NCBI RefSeq assembly: GCF_003112775.1
Contig: NZ_BFCH01000017.1
Coordinates: 186,001 to 250,000, forward strand
Length of the DNA: 64,000 nt
Reading direction: 5' to 3'
Source: Mycobacterium montefiorense
Lineage (GTDB): Bacteria > Actinomycetota > Actinomycetes > Mycobacteriales > Mycobacteriaceae
A program made the translations under genes and the position numbers. This document shows positions 35,534 to 47,829 of this stretch, in pieces. The notes beneath the pieces are model-generated. The model worked only from the letters and a program-made list of their open reading frames with translations, did not search any database and was not told the DNA's origin. The stretch's first letter is position 1. Every line of letters starts with the position of its first letter.

Positions 35534-35911
35534 GGCGTCCACCCTCCGAGATGGTGCAATCAACACACGATATTCTACTGGCTGTCTGCTTATTACGGCT
35601 TTTAGCAAACAATGACACTCCCGCCCCGTCCCTACGATAACGATGCGATCACCGGTTGAGTTCGATCCCGGCACGGGCGGTTCTCGCACAGGGAGTGGGG
35701 ATGACGGCTCTGCCGGGCAGTTGCGCTTCACGGATCGCCGCGAAATGTCGCCCAAAGCCGTTGAGCTGGATCATAAATCGCTCTTTGGGTATCGTCTGCG
35801 ACACCGCGCTCGAACGGCGGGTACCTGAATGCGGCAGCAATACACTGGCTGGCGGGCTGGCAACGCGTTAACCTCAGCGGAATCGGTGCCGCCAGACCGA
35901 GGGAGGTGCGG
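35534..35911. promoter_or_regulatory. Divergent ldtA-oxyS intergenic region
   Basis: A 378-bp gap between ldtA (minus) and oxyS (plus), which must hold both promoters. Short ORFs here have no convincing family features or ribosome sites. I could not pick out a clear LysR T-N11-A box. The part nearest ldtA is AT-richer, as expected for a promoter. Confidence 0.5.
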
Positions 35912-36844
35912 GTGCTCTTCCGCCAACTGGAGTACTTCGTTGCGGTCGCCCAGGAGGGCCACTTCGCCCGGGCGGCCGAGAAGTGCTACGTGTCGCAACC
36001 CGCGCTGTCCGCCGCGATCGCCAAGCTGGAACGTGAGCTGAACGTCACGCTGATCAACCGCGGCCACAGCTTCGAGGGCCTCACCCCCGAAGGGGATCGA
36101 CTAGTCGTGTGGGCCAAGCGGATTCTGGCCGAGCACGACGCGTTCAAGGCCGAGGTACACGCCGTGCGGTCGGGGATCACCGGAACGCTTCGGCTGGGCA
36201 CCGTGCCCACCGCGTCGACGACAGCCTCCCTGGTGCTTTCGTCCTTCTGTTCGGCTCATCCGTTGGCCAAAGTGCAGATTCATTCCCGACTGGCCGCCAC
36301 GGAACTGTACCGGCGGCTACGCGAATTCGATCTCGACGCCGCGATCGTGCACGTGTCTCAGGACGACGCCCACGATGTCGACCTGGTGCCGCTCTACGCG
36401 GAGCGCTTCGTCCTGCTGTCGGCGGCCGACATGTTGCCGTCGGGCGCATCGACGCTGCGATGGCCGGATGCCGCCCAGTTGCCGCTGGCGTTGCTCACCG
36501 CCGACATGCGGGACCGCCAAATCATCGACGAAGCCTTCGGCGGCCACGGCATCACGGTCACCCCGCAGGTCGAAACGGACTCTGTGGCTTCACTACTCGC
36601 GCAGGTCTCATCCGGAAACTGGGCCTGCATCATTCCGCACACCTGGCTGTGGACGACTCCGCTGGGCGCAGAGATCCGTGCGGTCGAAATGGTCGATCCG
36701 GTGGTGAAAGCCGGGATCGCGCTGGCTAGCAACGCCACCGGGCCCGGATCACCGGTCGCCCGTGCGCTCGTCGCTTGTGCGCAAGAGCTTTCACTCGACG
36801 AATTCTTCAACGCCGAGCTACTCGGCGTCACGCACCGGCGCTGA
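35912..36844 (+). CDS. oxyS: LysR-family transcriptional regulator (OxyS)
   Basis: A 310-aa LysR regulator: an N-terminal winged helix (FRQLEYFVAVAQEGHFARAA, then VSQPALSAAIAKLERELN) and a periplasmic-binding-like effector domain from about residue 90 (GTLRLGTVPTAS). GTG at 35912 is chosen because GGGAGG lies five bases upstream; GTG at 35906 would overlap that site. Its place between ldtA and oxcA matches Rv0117 (oxyS) of M. tuberculosis, reported as a redox-related regulator. The last 17 bp overlap, tail to tail, with the oxcA remnant. Confidence 0.9.
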   Translation: MLFRQLEYFVAVAQEGHFARAAEKCYVSQPALSAAIAKLERELNVTLINRGHSFEGLTPEGDRLVVWAKRILAEHDAFKAEVHAVRSGITGTLRLGTVPTASTTASLVLSSFCSAHPLAKVQIHSRLAATELYRRLREFDLDAAIVHVSQDDAHDVDLVPLYAERFVLLSAADMLPSGASTLRWPDAAQLPLALLTADMRDRQIIDEAFGGHGITVTPQVETDSVASLLAQVSSGNWACIIPHTWLWTTPLGAEIRAVEMVDPVVKAGIALASNATGPGSPVARALVACAQELSLDEFFNAELLGVTHRR

Positions 36845-38033
36845 CCGCGGACTCCCGATTGGCGGCGCTGGTCGGGTTGAGACTGGCCAGGTGCCCGCTC
36901 TCCACCCCAGCCGCCGGGTCGAGTTCGCAGTCGATGAGTGACGGCCCGCGCGACGCGAGCGCATGGGTCAGGGCCGCCTGCAGCTCCACCGCAGTGGTGA
37001 CGTGGTATCCGTTGCCGCCGAAAGCTTCTGCGATCATTTCGTGACGTGCACCGGCGTTCAGCACGGTAGGGGCCGGGGCGTGACCGGTGGGCTTCTCGTC
37101 ACCGTGGTAGACGCCGCCGTTGTTGAGGATGACGACCGTCACCGGCAGCTGGTAGCGGCAGATGGTTTCGATCTCCATGCCACTGAACCCGAATGCGCTG
37201 TCGCCCTCGATCGCGACGACGGGCCTGCCGGTCTCGACGGCCGCCGCGATCGCGTAGCCCATGCCGATACCCATCACGCCCCAGGTCCCGGAGTCGAGTC
37301 GATGCCGCGGCAGCTCCATGTCGATCACGTTGCGGGCCAGGTCCAGCGTATTGGCCCCCTCGTTGACCACGTAGACATCCGGATTCGCCTGCAGCACCGA
37401 GCGAATGGCACCCAGAGCGTTGTAAAAGCGCATCGGATGTGGATTTTCGGCGAGGCGCTCGCGCATCTTGGCGTCGTTGCGGGCTCGTCGATCGGCCAGC
37501 TCGTCCGTCCATTCCGTCGCCACATTGACCGGGTGCGTGGTCAGGCCGTCACGCAGCGCAAACATCACCGATCCGATGTCGCCGGCCAGCGGCGCCTCGA
37601 TTCGCTGGTTGCTGTCGAACTCCGACGCCGCAATGTCAACTTGTACGAACTTGGCGTCCTCGGACCACTGCGGTGATTCTCCGTGCCCGAGCAACCAATT
37701 CAGCCGCGCACCGATCAGCAAGACCGCGTCGGCGCGGGCGATGGCCAGTGAGCGCGCGGCCGCCGCGGACTGCCGGTGCGAATCGGGCAGCAACCCCTTG
37801 GCCATCGACATGGGCAGGAACGGAATTCCGGTGGTCTCGACGAAATCCCGAATCACGGCGTCGGCTTGGGCGTACGCGGCGCCCTTACCCAAAACGATCA
37901 ACGGCCGGCGTGCCTGTGCGAGTACGCGCAGTGCGCGATCGACCGCTTCGGGTGCCGGCAGCTGGCGGGGTGCGGGGTCGATGACCCGCCAGACGCTCTC
38001 GGATCCGGCCGTGGCATCCATGGTCTGGCTCAA
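36828..38033 (-). pseudogene. oxcA: Oxalyl-CoA decarboxylase (oxcA), 5'-truncated
   Basis: About 400 aa matching the middle and C-terminal domains of oxalyl-CoA decarboxylase (normally about 570-585 aa): RRPLIVLGKGAAYAQADAVI, PFLPMSMAKGLLPDSH, the TPP-binding GIGMGYAIAAAVETGRPVVA with GDSAFGFSGME, and NNGGVYHGD. The N-terminal PYR domain, which carries the catalytic Glu, is missing. The frame meets TAG eight bases upstream of its first possible start (TTG 38033), and the end of a DUF2231 gene lies there. The protein cannot decarboxylate oxalyl-CoA alone. In M. tuberculosis oxcA is followed by fadD7; that gene is absent here, so one deletion probably removed both. Confidence 0.87.
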
Positions 38034-38050
38034 GGGCTATCGAGACAGTC

Positions 38051-38524
38051 TCACGTTGTGGACGACGTCACGCTTCCCCAGGCGGCGCGGGCGCCCGAAT
38101 CGCCGACTCGGTAGGTCTGCACCAGCGTCGCCACGGCCGCGATAACCACCAGCACCCCGACTACGGCGTGCAGGGTGAGTTTCATATCCACCCCGCGCGC
38201 CTCGCGAACGTGCAGGACGGCCAGCACCGTGACCGTCGCCGCCAGCGCCGCCACGATGTAGATCAGGGTTGAGCCGAGTTGCTCATGATTGGTGAGCACC
38301 GGCGACGGCGCACCGACGCGAGCCGACAGCCAGACGCCCGAGCTGGTCGTCAACGGGGTCAACACGAGTGTGCCCACCGCCAGCAGCAGAACCAGCCAGA
38401 TCAGCCGGCGCCGCGCCGCGGGCCATATCACACACAGGATCGCCAGAATCGCGGTCAATGGACCTAGGACGACGACGAAATGGTTGAGCAAGATATGGGC
38501 AGGCAGCCCATTGAAGGTCGACAT
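38051..38524 (-). CDS. DUF2231-like integral membrane protein
   Basis: A 157-aa protein with four predicted membrane helices. The start FNGLPAHILLNHFVVVLGPLT, with its conserved His residues, is the mark of the DUF2231 family, whose function is unproven; a role near redox or heme is sometimes suggested. It lies between fusA2 and the oxcA remnant, where M. tuberculosis has fadD7. Its 3' end abuts the point where oxcA becomes recognisable, so its arrival or survival is connected with the deletion. ATG at 38524 lies 42 bp after the fusA2 stop, so co-transcription is likely. Confidence 0.78.
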   Translation of the reverse strand: MSTFNGLPAHILLNHFVVVLGPLTAILAILCVIWPAARRRLIWLVLLLAVGTLVLTPLTTSSGVWLSARVGAPSPVLTNHEQLGSTLIYIVAALAATVTVLAVLHVREARGVDMKLTLHAVVGVLVVIAAVATLVQTYRVGDSGARAAWGSVTSSTT

Positions 38525-38566
38525 ATTCGAATCCGGGATCCCAATCTGGCTGTTTATCAGGTGCTT

Positions 38567-40735
38567 TCAAACAGTAGCCTTCAGCCGGGTCGCGGCGGAC
38601 TCCGGCATGGCTTCGTAGCGGGCGAACGAGCGGGTGAACGACGCGGCTCCATGCGCCAGTGAACGCAAGTCGATCGCATACCGGGTCAGCTCGACCTGGG
38701 GCACCTCGGCTCGCACCACCGTTCGGTCCTGGCCCGCGGTCTCGGTGCCGAGCACCCGGCCGCGACGACCCGACAAGTCGCCCATCACGGCGCCCACGAA
38801 ATCGTCGGGCACCAGCACCGAGATTTCGTCGATCGGCTCGAGCAAGGTCACCTTGGTCGCGGCGGCGGCCTCCCGCAACGCCAGCGACCCCGCCATCTGG
38901 AACGCGAAGTCCGACGAATCCACGCTGTGGGCCTTGCCGTCGCGCAGGATGACCCTGATGTCGACCACCGGGTAGCCGGCGTGCACACCCTTGTCCATCT
39001 GCGCGCGGACACCCTTCTCCACACTCGGGATGAATTGTCGCGGTACCGCTCCGCCGACCACTTTGTCGACGAACTCGAATCCGGAGCCTTCCGGCAACGG
39101 CTCCACCTCGATGTCACACACCGCGTACTGGCCGTGCCCGCCGGACTGCTTGACGTGGCGGCCGTGGCCTTTCGCCTTGCCGCCGAAGGTTTCCCGGAGC
39201 GGGACGCGCAGCTCCACCGCATCCACGGTGACCCCGTACCGATTGGCCAACGCCTCGAGGACAACGCCGGCGTGGGCCTCACCCATGCACCACAGCACGA
39301 TCTGGTGTGTTTCCTGGTTCTGCTCGATCCGCAGTGTCGGGTCCTCGGCGGCCAACCGGCCCAGCCCGACCGACAGCTTGTCCTCGTCGGTTTTGGCATG
39401 CGCTGCAATGGCAATCGGCAGCAGCGGCTCCGGCATCGCCCATGGCTTCAGCACCAGGGGCTCGGCCTTATCGGAGAGTGTGTCGCCGGTCTCGGCGCGG
39501 CTCAGCTTGCCGATCGCGCAGATGTCGCCGGCCACCACCGCGGGTGCGGGCCGTTGCTGCTTGCCGAGCGGGAAGGACAGCACGCCGATGCGTTCGTCTT
39601 CGTCGTGGTCGGGATGACTGTTGCTATTACCTTGACTCCCTTCGGAACTGCCGAAGAAAGACGAAAAATGGCCCGACACATGCACCGTCGTGTCGGGCCT
39701 GATGGTCCCGGAGAACACCCGGACCAGGCTCACCCTGCCGACGTAGGGGTCTGATGTCGTCTTCACCACCTCTGCCAACAACGGAGCTTCGGCGTCACAG
39801 GCGAGTTTGGCGTGCTTGGCGCCGTGCGGCGTAAACACTTCCGGTAGCGGATGTTCCATCGGAGACGGGAAACCGCGGGTGGCGATCTCGAGCAGTTCCA
39901 GGGTGCCGACACCGGTACCGCTGCACACGGGGATCACCGGGAAGAACGACCCCCGGGCGACGGCGCGCTCCAGGTCGTCGATGAGCACGGCCTCGTCGAT
40001 CGACTCGCCGTCGAGATAGCGGTCCATCAGGGACTCGTCCTCGGATTCCTCGATAATTCCTTCGATCAGCGTGCCGCGCGCGTCCTCGATCCGGTCGGCA
40101 TCCGACGGGTCCGGCGGCTCGATGGTGCGCGTGCCACCGGAGTACTGGTAGCGCTTCTGCGACAGCAAGCCGATCAGGCCTTCGCAGGATGGTGATCCGG
40201 TCGGCAGGTAGAGCGGTAAAACTCTGTCGCCGAACGCTTTTTGCGCGGCCTGCAACGCTTCCATATAGTTCGCGCGGGCGTGGTCGAGTTTGGTGATCAC
40301 CACGGCACGGGGCATGCCGACCTGGCTGCATTCTCCCCACAGCGACTTGGTCGGCTCGTCGACGCCCTCGTTGGCGGCGATCACGAACAGTGCGCAGTCC
40401 GCGGCGCGCAATCCGGCTCGCAGCTCGCCGACGAAGTCGGCGTATCCGGGTGTATCGACCAGGTTTATTTTGATCCCGCCGTGCGACAGGGAGGCCACCG
40501 CAACGCCGACCGACCGCTGCTGGCGGATTTCAGCGTCGTCGTAATCGCAGATGGTGCTGCCCTCGGTGACCGAGCCCGGTCGGGTCAGCACGCCGCCCGC
40601 GACCAGCAGAGCCTCGACCAAGGTCGTCTTGCCGCCTCCCGAGGGGCCCACCAGGGCGATGTTGCGAACATCGCCAGGACAGGTCGCGGTGGGAGCGGCT
40701 CCCGTGCCCGCCGAAGCGTTCGCCTTGTCCGCCAT
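38567..40735 (-). CDS. fusA2: Elongation factor G paralogue (FusA2)
   Basis: A 722-aa translational GTPase with the EF-G domain order. The phosphate loop is GPSGGGKTT, not GHIDAGKTT. G3 is DTPGYADF and G4 is TKLDHARA, and domains II-V follow (GHGQYAVCDIEVEP, PIDEISVLVPDDFVGAVMGD). It corresponds to Rv0120c (fusA2) of M. tuberculosis by neighbours and length. The family is a divergent EF-G lineage of uncertain role, not the main translocase. ATG at 40735 has GGAGGAAGG upstream. A GS-rich loop (SSFFGSSEGSQGNSNS) inside domain II is probably disordered. Confidence 0.93.
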   Translation of the reverse strand: MADKANASAGTGAAPTATCPGDVRNIALVGPSGGGKTTLVEALLVAGGVLTRPGSVTEGSTICDYDDAEIRQQRSVGVAVASLSHGGIKINLVDTPGYADFVGELRAGLRAADCALFVIAANEGVDEPTKSLWGECSQVGMPRAVVITKLDHARANYMEALQAAQKAFGDRVLPLYLPTGSPSCEGLIGLLSQKRYQYSGGTRTIEPPDPSDADRIEDARGTLIEGIIEESEDESLMDRYLDGESIDEAVLIDDLERAVARGSFFPVIPVCSGTGVGTLELLEIATRGFPSPMEHPLPEVFTPHGAKHAKLACDAEAPLLAEVVKTTSDPYVGRVSLVRVFSGTIRPDTTVHVSGHFSSFFGSSEGSQGNSNSHPDHDEDERIGVLSFPLGKQQRPAPAVVAGDICAIGKLSRAETGDTLSDKAEPLVLKPWAMPEPLLPIAIAAHAKTDEDKLSVGLGRLAAEDPTLRIEQNQETHQIVLWCMGEAHAGVVLEALANRYGVTVDAVELRVPLRETFGGKAKGHGRHVKQSGGHGQYAVCDIEVEPLPEGSGFEFVDKVVGGAVPRQFIPSVEKGVRAQMDKGVHAGYPVVDIRVILRDGKAHSVDSSDFAFQMAGSLALREAAAATKVTLLEPIDEISVLVPDDFVGAVMGDLSGRRGRVLGTETAGQDRTVVRAEVPQVELTRYAIDLRSLAHGAASFTRSFARYEAMPESAATRLKATV

Positions 40736-40867
40736 GACCTTCCTCCACTTCGCTCGGTCGGCCACGGTGTGTCGTAGCTCACAGAACGTATTAGGCAACC
40801 TTTCTCCCAACTACCGCCCAACACAAGGCCACGGACCAGCGACAATTGCGCGCCGCGGCGCGCCTGG

Positions 40868-41293
40868 TCAGGCGTGCCAGCTCGACCAGCGGTGCACCGC
40901 TATCGCGATGACCGGGCCGTTGAGCGAAACTGATTGATACTGAGGGTATTTGGCGCGTAACAGCCGGTAGCCGGTGTGCATCGCCTGGCCGTTGGAGTGG
41001 ATGGATGCGTCACCGTCGACGCGGACCCACCAGAGCTGCGCCCAATCGTCGGCGTAGTGGTCGACGAGCAGGCTGACCCGTGCGTTGCCGGCGATGTTCG
41101 CCAGCCGGCGCAGCTGCTGCGTGCTTTTCGGTTTCGCGTCGATGGCGGTGTAGACCACTTCGTGGCCATCGGCGGAGTCCTCGTCGAACGCGAACACCAC
41201 CGGCACCAGGTGCGGCTTTCCGTCGGGCGAGCTGGTCGCCAGTCGCGCCACCGCGGACCGTGTGAACCTGACTTTGGGGTCGAATTCACCCAC
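40868..41293 (-). CDS. PPOX-class F420-dependent protein (Rv0121c family)
   Basis: A 141-aa split-beta-barrel protein of the pyridoxamine-5'-phosphate-oxidase-like flavin/deazaflavin-binding superfamily. Typical parts are VARLATSSPDGKPHLVPVVFA, YTAIDAKPK and RVSLLVDHYADDW. Gene order matches Rv0121c of M. tuberculosis, assigned to an F420-binding subfamily; the reaction is unknown. The start is GTG at 41293. It lies between fusA2 and the protease gene pepA and is transcribed away from pepA, so the 139-bp gap holds both promoters. Confidence 0.87.
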   Translation of the reverse strand: MGEFDPKVRFTRSAVARLATSSPDGKPHLVPVVFAFDEDSADGHEVVYTAIDAKPKSTQQLRRLANIAGNARVSLLVDHYADDWAQLWWVRVDGDASIHSNGQAMHTGYRLLRAKYPQYQSVSLNGPVIAIAVHRWSSWHA

Positions 41294-41380
41294 CCCGCCA
41301 GCTTAGGTGCGCAATCGCTCACCAGCGCTTTGTGACGCCCGAACTAGCTACCTGCATTACGGTGAGGTACACAAAATTGT

Positions 41381-41407
41381 GCTGCCCAGACGTAGAGGCT
41401 GGGCAGC
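41381..41407 (+). promoter_or_regulatory. Hairpin in the pepA upstream region
   Basis: GCTGCCCAG (41381-41389) pairs perfectly with CTGGGCAGC (41399-41407) across a 9-nt loop, 26 bp upstream of the pepA start. It could be part of the 5' UTR or a terminator of upstream transcription. No T-run follows. Confidence 0.45.
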
Positions 41408-41432
41408 TTGTGGTTCGGCAGGGAGGTACGGG

Positions 41433-42500
41433 ATGGGCAAATGGCAGCACCGCTCAGTCAGGCGGTCATGGATGGTCAGCGTGCTGGCCGTGGTCGGACT
41501 GGGCCTGGGTCTGACCACGATCCCGGCGGCTGCGTCGCCGTCAACCCTGGCGCTGGAGCAGTTCCGCGACGCGCCCATGTTCCCGCTGGACCCCGCGGCG
41601 ATCGCCGCCCAGGTCGGGCCGCAGGTCGTCAACATCACCACCAAGTTCGGCTACAACAGCGCGGTGGGAGCCGGGACCGGCATCGTCATTGATCCGGGCG
41701 GCGTGGTGCTGACCAACAACCACGTGATCTCGGCCGCGACCGACATCAGCGCGTTCGACGTCGGCAACGGCCAGACCTACGCCGTCGACGTGATCGGCTA
41801 CTCCCGCACCGCGGATATCGCGGTGCTGCAGCTTCGGGGTGCCGGTGGCCTGCCTGCGGCCGCGATCGGTGGTGGCGTCTCGGTCGGGGAGCCGGTCGTC
41901 GCGCTCGGCAACACCCACGGCCAGGGTGGAGCGCCCAGCGTGGTGCCCGGCCGCGTCGTCGCACTCAACCAGACTGTGTCGGCCACCGACACCCTCACGG
42001 GTGCCAACGAGACGCTGGGCGGCTTGATCCAGGCCGACACCGCGATCAAGCCCGGCGACTCGGGTGGGCCGCTGGTCAACAACGCCGGCCAGGTGGTCGG
42101 CGTGGACACCGCCGCCACCGACAGCTACAAGATGTCCGGCGGCCAGGGCTTCGCCATTCCGATCGGTAACGCGATGGGCGTCGCCGGTCAGATCCGCTCC
42201 GGAGCCGGTTCGCCGACCGTGCACGTCGGCCCCACCGCCTTCCTCGGTCTCGGTGTCGCCGAGAACGGTGGCAACGGGGCCATGGTCCAACGCCTGGTGC
42301 CCGGGGGCCCCGCGGCGGGGACGGGCATCGCGGCCGGTGACGTGATCACCGGCGTCGACAACGTGCCGATCAACGGTCCCACCGCGATGACGGACGTGCT
42401 CGTCCCGCATCACCCCGGCGACACCATCGCCCTGCACTGGCGTTCCGGGGCCGGCGATCAGACCGTGAATGTGGTCTTGGGCGAGGGGCCTCCGGCCTGA
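41433..42500 (+). CDS. pepA: Secreted trypsin-like serine protease with PDZ domain (PepA)
   Basis: A 355-aa HtrA-like protease. The signal peptide (SWMVSVLAVVGLGLGLTTIP, then AAAS) is followed by a chymotrypsin-fold domain with His in LTNNHVISAAT, Asp in RTADIAVLQL and Ser in KPGDSGGPLV, and a C-terminal PDZ domain (GGPAAGTGIAAGDVITGVD). Length and order match Rv0125 (pepA, source of the Mtb32A antigen). GGGAGGTACGGG precedes ATG at 41433. It acts outside the cytoplasmic membrane. The treS-mak operon follows in the same direction after about 100 bp. Confidence 0.95.
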   Translation: MGKWQHRSVRRSWMVSVLAVVGLGLGLTTIPAAASPSTLALEQFRDAPMFPLDPAAIAAQVGPQVVNITTKFGYNSAVGAGTGIVIDPGGVVLTNNHVISAATDISAFDVGNGQTYAVDVIGYSRTADIAVLQLRGAGGLPAAAIGGGVSVGEPVVALGNTHGQGGAPSVVPGRVVALNQTVSATDTLTGANETLGGLIQADTAIKPGDSGGPLVNNAGQVVGVDTAATDSYKMSGGQGFAIPIGNAMGVAGQIRSGAGSPTVHVGPTAFLGLGVAENGGNGAMVQRLVPGGPAAGTGIAAGDVITGVDNVPINGPTAMTDVLVPHHPGDTIALHWRSGAGDQTVNVVLGEGPPA

Positions 42501-42608
42501 TCCGACATGCATACTGCCTGGCCGGCGACCAATTCGGTTGCCGGGGCGGCAAATTAGCGGTGTGATTCCGATCGGCTCGCCTCGGGTACACGTGGCATCG
42601 TGGAATTG

Positions 42609-44389
<1,781 letters not shown>

Positions 44390-44393
<4 letters not shown>

Positions 44394-45739
44394 ACCAGTC
44401 AGCCAAGCTGCCGTGGACCGAATGGCTGCCACAGCAACGCTGGTATGCCGGGCGCAATCGCGAACTTACCGGCGCCGAGCCCGCGCTGGTCGTTCCGCTG
44501 CGCGACAACCTCGAATTGGTCCTCGTCGACGCCAGGTACTCGAGGGGGCCGTCGGAGCGCTATCAGGTGCTGGTCGGCTGGGATGCCGAGCCGGTCACCG
44601 AATACAACACCGTGGCCACCATTGGCGCGGTCGGCGACCACACCGGCTACGACGCGCTGTATGGAATGGATGGCCCGAGGTTCCTGCTGTCGCTGATCGA
44701 TGCGTCCGAGGCCCGCGGGTCCGTTGGCACCGAAGTGGTGTTCCGCAAGGAGCCCGACGTCAGGCTGCCGCTCGAGGCGTGGCCGCGGGTCGCCGACGCT
44801 GAGCAGTCCAACACCAGCGTGATCTTCGATCGGGACGCCATCTTCAAGGTCTTTCGCCGGGTTACCAGCGGCATCAACCCCGACATCGAGCTGAATCGGG
44901 TGCTCGGCCGCGCCGGCAACCCCAACGTGGCCCGGCTGTTCGGCACCTACGAGATCGCCGGAGCCGACGGCGCACAGGACACGGCGTGGCCGTTGGGCAT
45001 GGTTACCGAGTTCGAGGCCAACGCCGCCGAAGGCTGGGCCATGGCCACGGCCAGCGTGCGAGACCTGTTCGCCGAGGGTGACCTGTACGCCCACGAGGTC
45101 GGTGGTGATTTCGCCGGTGAGTCCTACCGGCTCGGTGAGGCCGTCGCGTCGGTGCACGCCACCCTCGCCGAATCCCTCGGCACCGCACAGTCCACCTTCC
45201 CGGTCGACAACGTGCTGGCCCGGCTGGCGTCGACCGCGGCGCTGGTTCCCGAGCTGAAGGAGCACGCGGCGACGATCGAAGAGCGCTTCGGCAAGCTGGC
45301 CGGCGAGACGATCACCGTCCAGCGAGTACACGGTGACCTGCACCTAGGACAGGTGCTGCGCACTCCGGAAAGCTGGTTGCTGATCGACTTCGAGGGCGAA
45401 CCCGGCCAGCCGCTCGAGGAGCGACGGGCCCCCGACTCGGCACTGCGCGACGTGGCCGGCGTGTTGCGGTCGTTCGAGTACGCGGCCTACGGGCCGCTGG
45501 TGGATCACGAGGGTGACAAGCAGCTGGCCGCGCGCGCCCGGGAGTGGGCCGAACGCAATCGCACCGCCTTCTGCGACGGTTATGCGGCCGCGTCCGAGAC
45601 CGATCCACGGGATTCGGCGCAATTGCTGGCAGCCTACGAACTGGACAAGGCGGTGTACGAGGCCGGCTACGAGGCGCGGCACCGGCCCAGTTGGCTGCCG
45701 ATCCCGCTGCGGTCCATCGCCCGGCTGGCCGGCGGCTGA
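44390..45739 (+). CDS. mak: Maltokinase (Mak)
   Basis: A 449-aa kinase that phosphorylates maltose with ATP to maltose-1-phosphate. The N-terminal cap domain has [19 protein letters not shown]. The phosphotransferase fold has [11 protein letters not shown] (catalytic Asp) and [12 protein letters not shown] (metal-binding Asp). It is translationally coupled to treS by an ATGA overlap, with GGAGAAGGC as ribosome site, matching Rv0126-Rv0127. It acts in the cytosol within the TreS-Mak-GlgE alpha-glucan pathway. In some actinobacteria treS and mak are fused; here they are separate. Confidence 0.96.
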
Positions 45740-45811
45740 TCACCCCCGTCGGGCAGGCCCGACATATGCGTCTCCTATGCGATCCTGCGCGCGTCGACGG
45801 CCTCTGCTTGC

Positions 45812-46519
45812 ATGGTTGCCGTGGCGAATAAAATTTTCAACAGCGAAACACGGCTGTCCTGGGTGTTGGGGGCGCTGGCGGGTGTGCTCGGTGCGATCTC
45901 CTTTCTCCATTCCGCCGGGTATTTCGTGACCTTCATGACGGGCAACGCCCAACGTGCCCCGCTCGGGTTGTTCCGCGGCGAGGTGTGGCCTTCCGTAGCT
46001 GCGATGCTGCTGATCCTGTCCTTCGTTGCCGGTGTGGTGATCGCGTCGCTATGCCGGCGGCATTTCTGGGTGGCGCACCCGCACGGACCCACCGTGCTGA
46101 CCACCTTCAGTCTGATGGCGGCCACCGCGCTCGACGTTATCGACGAGGGATGGAGCGAAAGTGATGTCGATTTCCCGCCGATCGCGTTGATGGCCTTCGG
46201 AATCGGCGCGTTGAACACCTCCTTCGTCAAGGACGGCGAGGTGTCGGTGCCCTTGAGCTATATCACCGGCACGCTGGTCAAGATGGGCCAGGGCTTCGAA
46301 CGCCACATCGCCGGTGGGCAGGCTGCCGACTGGCTGGGTTACCTGCTGCTGTTCTCCAGCATCGTCCTGGGCGCCACGCTGGGCGGCTTCATCGGCTCGG
46401 TCGTCAACGGCACCGCGATGCTGGTGGTCGCCACCGCCGTGTGCGCTCTGACGACCGTCTACACCTACTTCCACCAGGACCGCCAGGACGAGCTGAGCAA
46501 AAAGCGCGCGAAGGAATAA
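45812..46519 (+). CDS. DUF1275/YoaK-like membrane protein (Rv0128 type)
   Basis: A 235-aa integral membrane protein with about six helices: WVLGALAGVLGAISFLHSAG, then FVTFMTGNAQRAPLG (the DUF1275 motif), and GALNTSFVKDGEVSVPLSYITGTLVK. The function is unknown. Its position after mak matches Rv0128 in M. tuberculosis. ATG at 45812 follows the mak stop by 72 bp. A strong bidirectional terminator begins at the last base of its stop codon. Confidence 0.85.
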   Translation: MVAVANKIFNSETRLSWVLGALAGVLGAISFLHSAGYFVTFMTGNAQRAPLGLFRGEVWPSVAAMLLILSFVAGVVIASLCRRHFWVAHPHGPTVLTTFSLMAATALDVIDEGWSESDVDFPPIALMAFGIGALNTSFVKDGEVSVPLSYITGTLVKMGQGFERHIAGGQAADWLGYLLLFSSIVLGATLGGFIGSVVNGTAMLVVATAVCALTTVYTYFHQDRQDELSKKRAKE

Positions 46520-46566
46520 AAAGCATCGGCAGCAGGCCCTAACCGGGCACTGCTGCCGATGCTTTT
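46519..46566. terminator. Bidirectional intrinsic terminator
   Basis: AAAAGCATCGGCAGCAG (46519-46535) and CTGCTGCCGATGCTTTT (46550-46566) form a perfect 17-bp stem with a 14-nt loop. The T-run on the plus strand ends the DUF1275 transcript, and the A-run acts as a T-run on the minus strand for fbpC, whose stop is at 46576. It is one of the few textbook Rho-independent terminators in the window. Confidence 0.93.
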
Positions 46567-46575
46567 GTTGGTGTA

Positions 46576-47616
<1,041 letters not shown>

Positions 47617-47829
47617 TCATCTGCCGCATTCGCGGTGGAATCTGTTCTCGGGGAGTGAAACACAAACGTGGAATTTGAATCGCTTGTCATGGCCGGAGCG
47701 GCAGATCGCGGTTAGCTAACGATTGCGAGTCAGCCAGGAATCGTCTCGGTCGGGTCACGATTGACTCTCGGAACCATGCGGCCCTCTTGCCATGCGACAG
47801 CACATACGCTATCGCATCCCCACCATGAC

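Noticed and set aside
35649..35871. Short ORFs on both strands in the ldtA-oxyS gap
   Set aside because: They lack ribosome sites and family resemblance; the interval is better read as a divergent promoter region.
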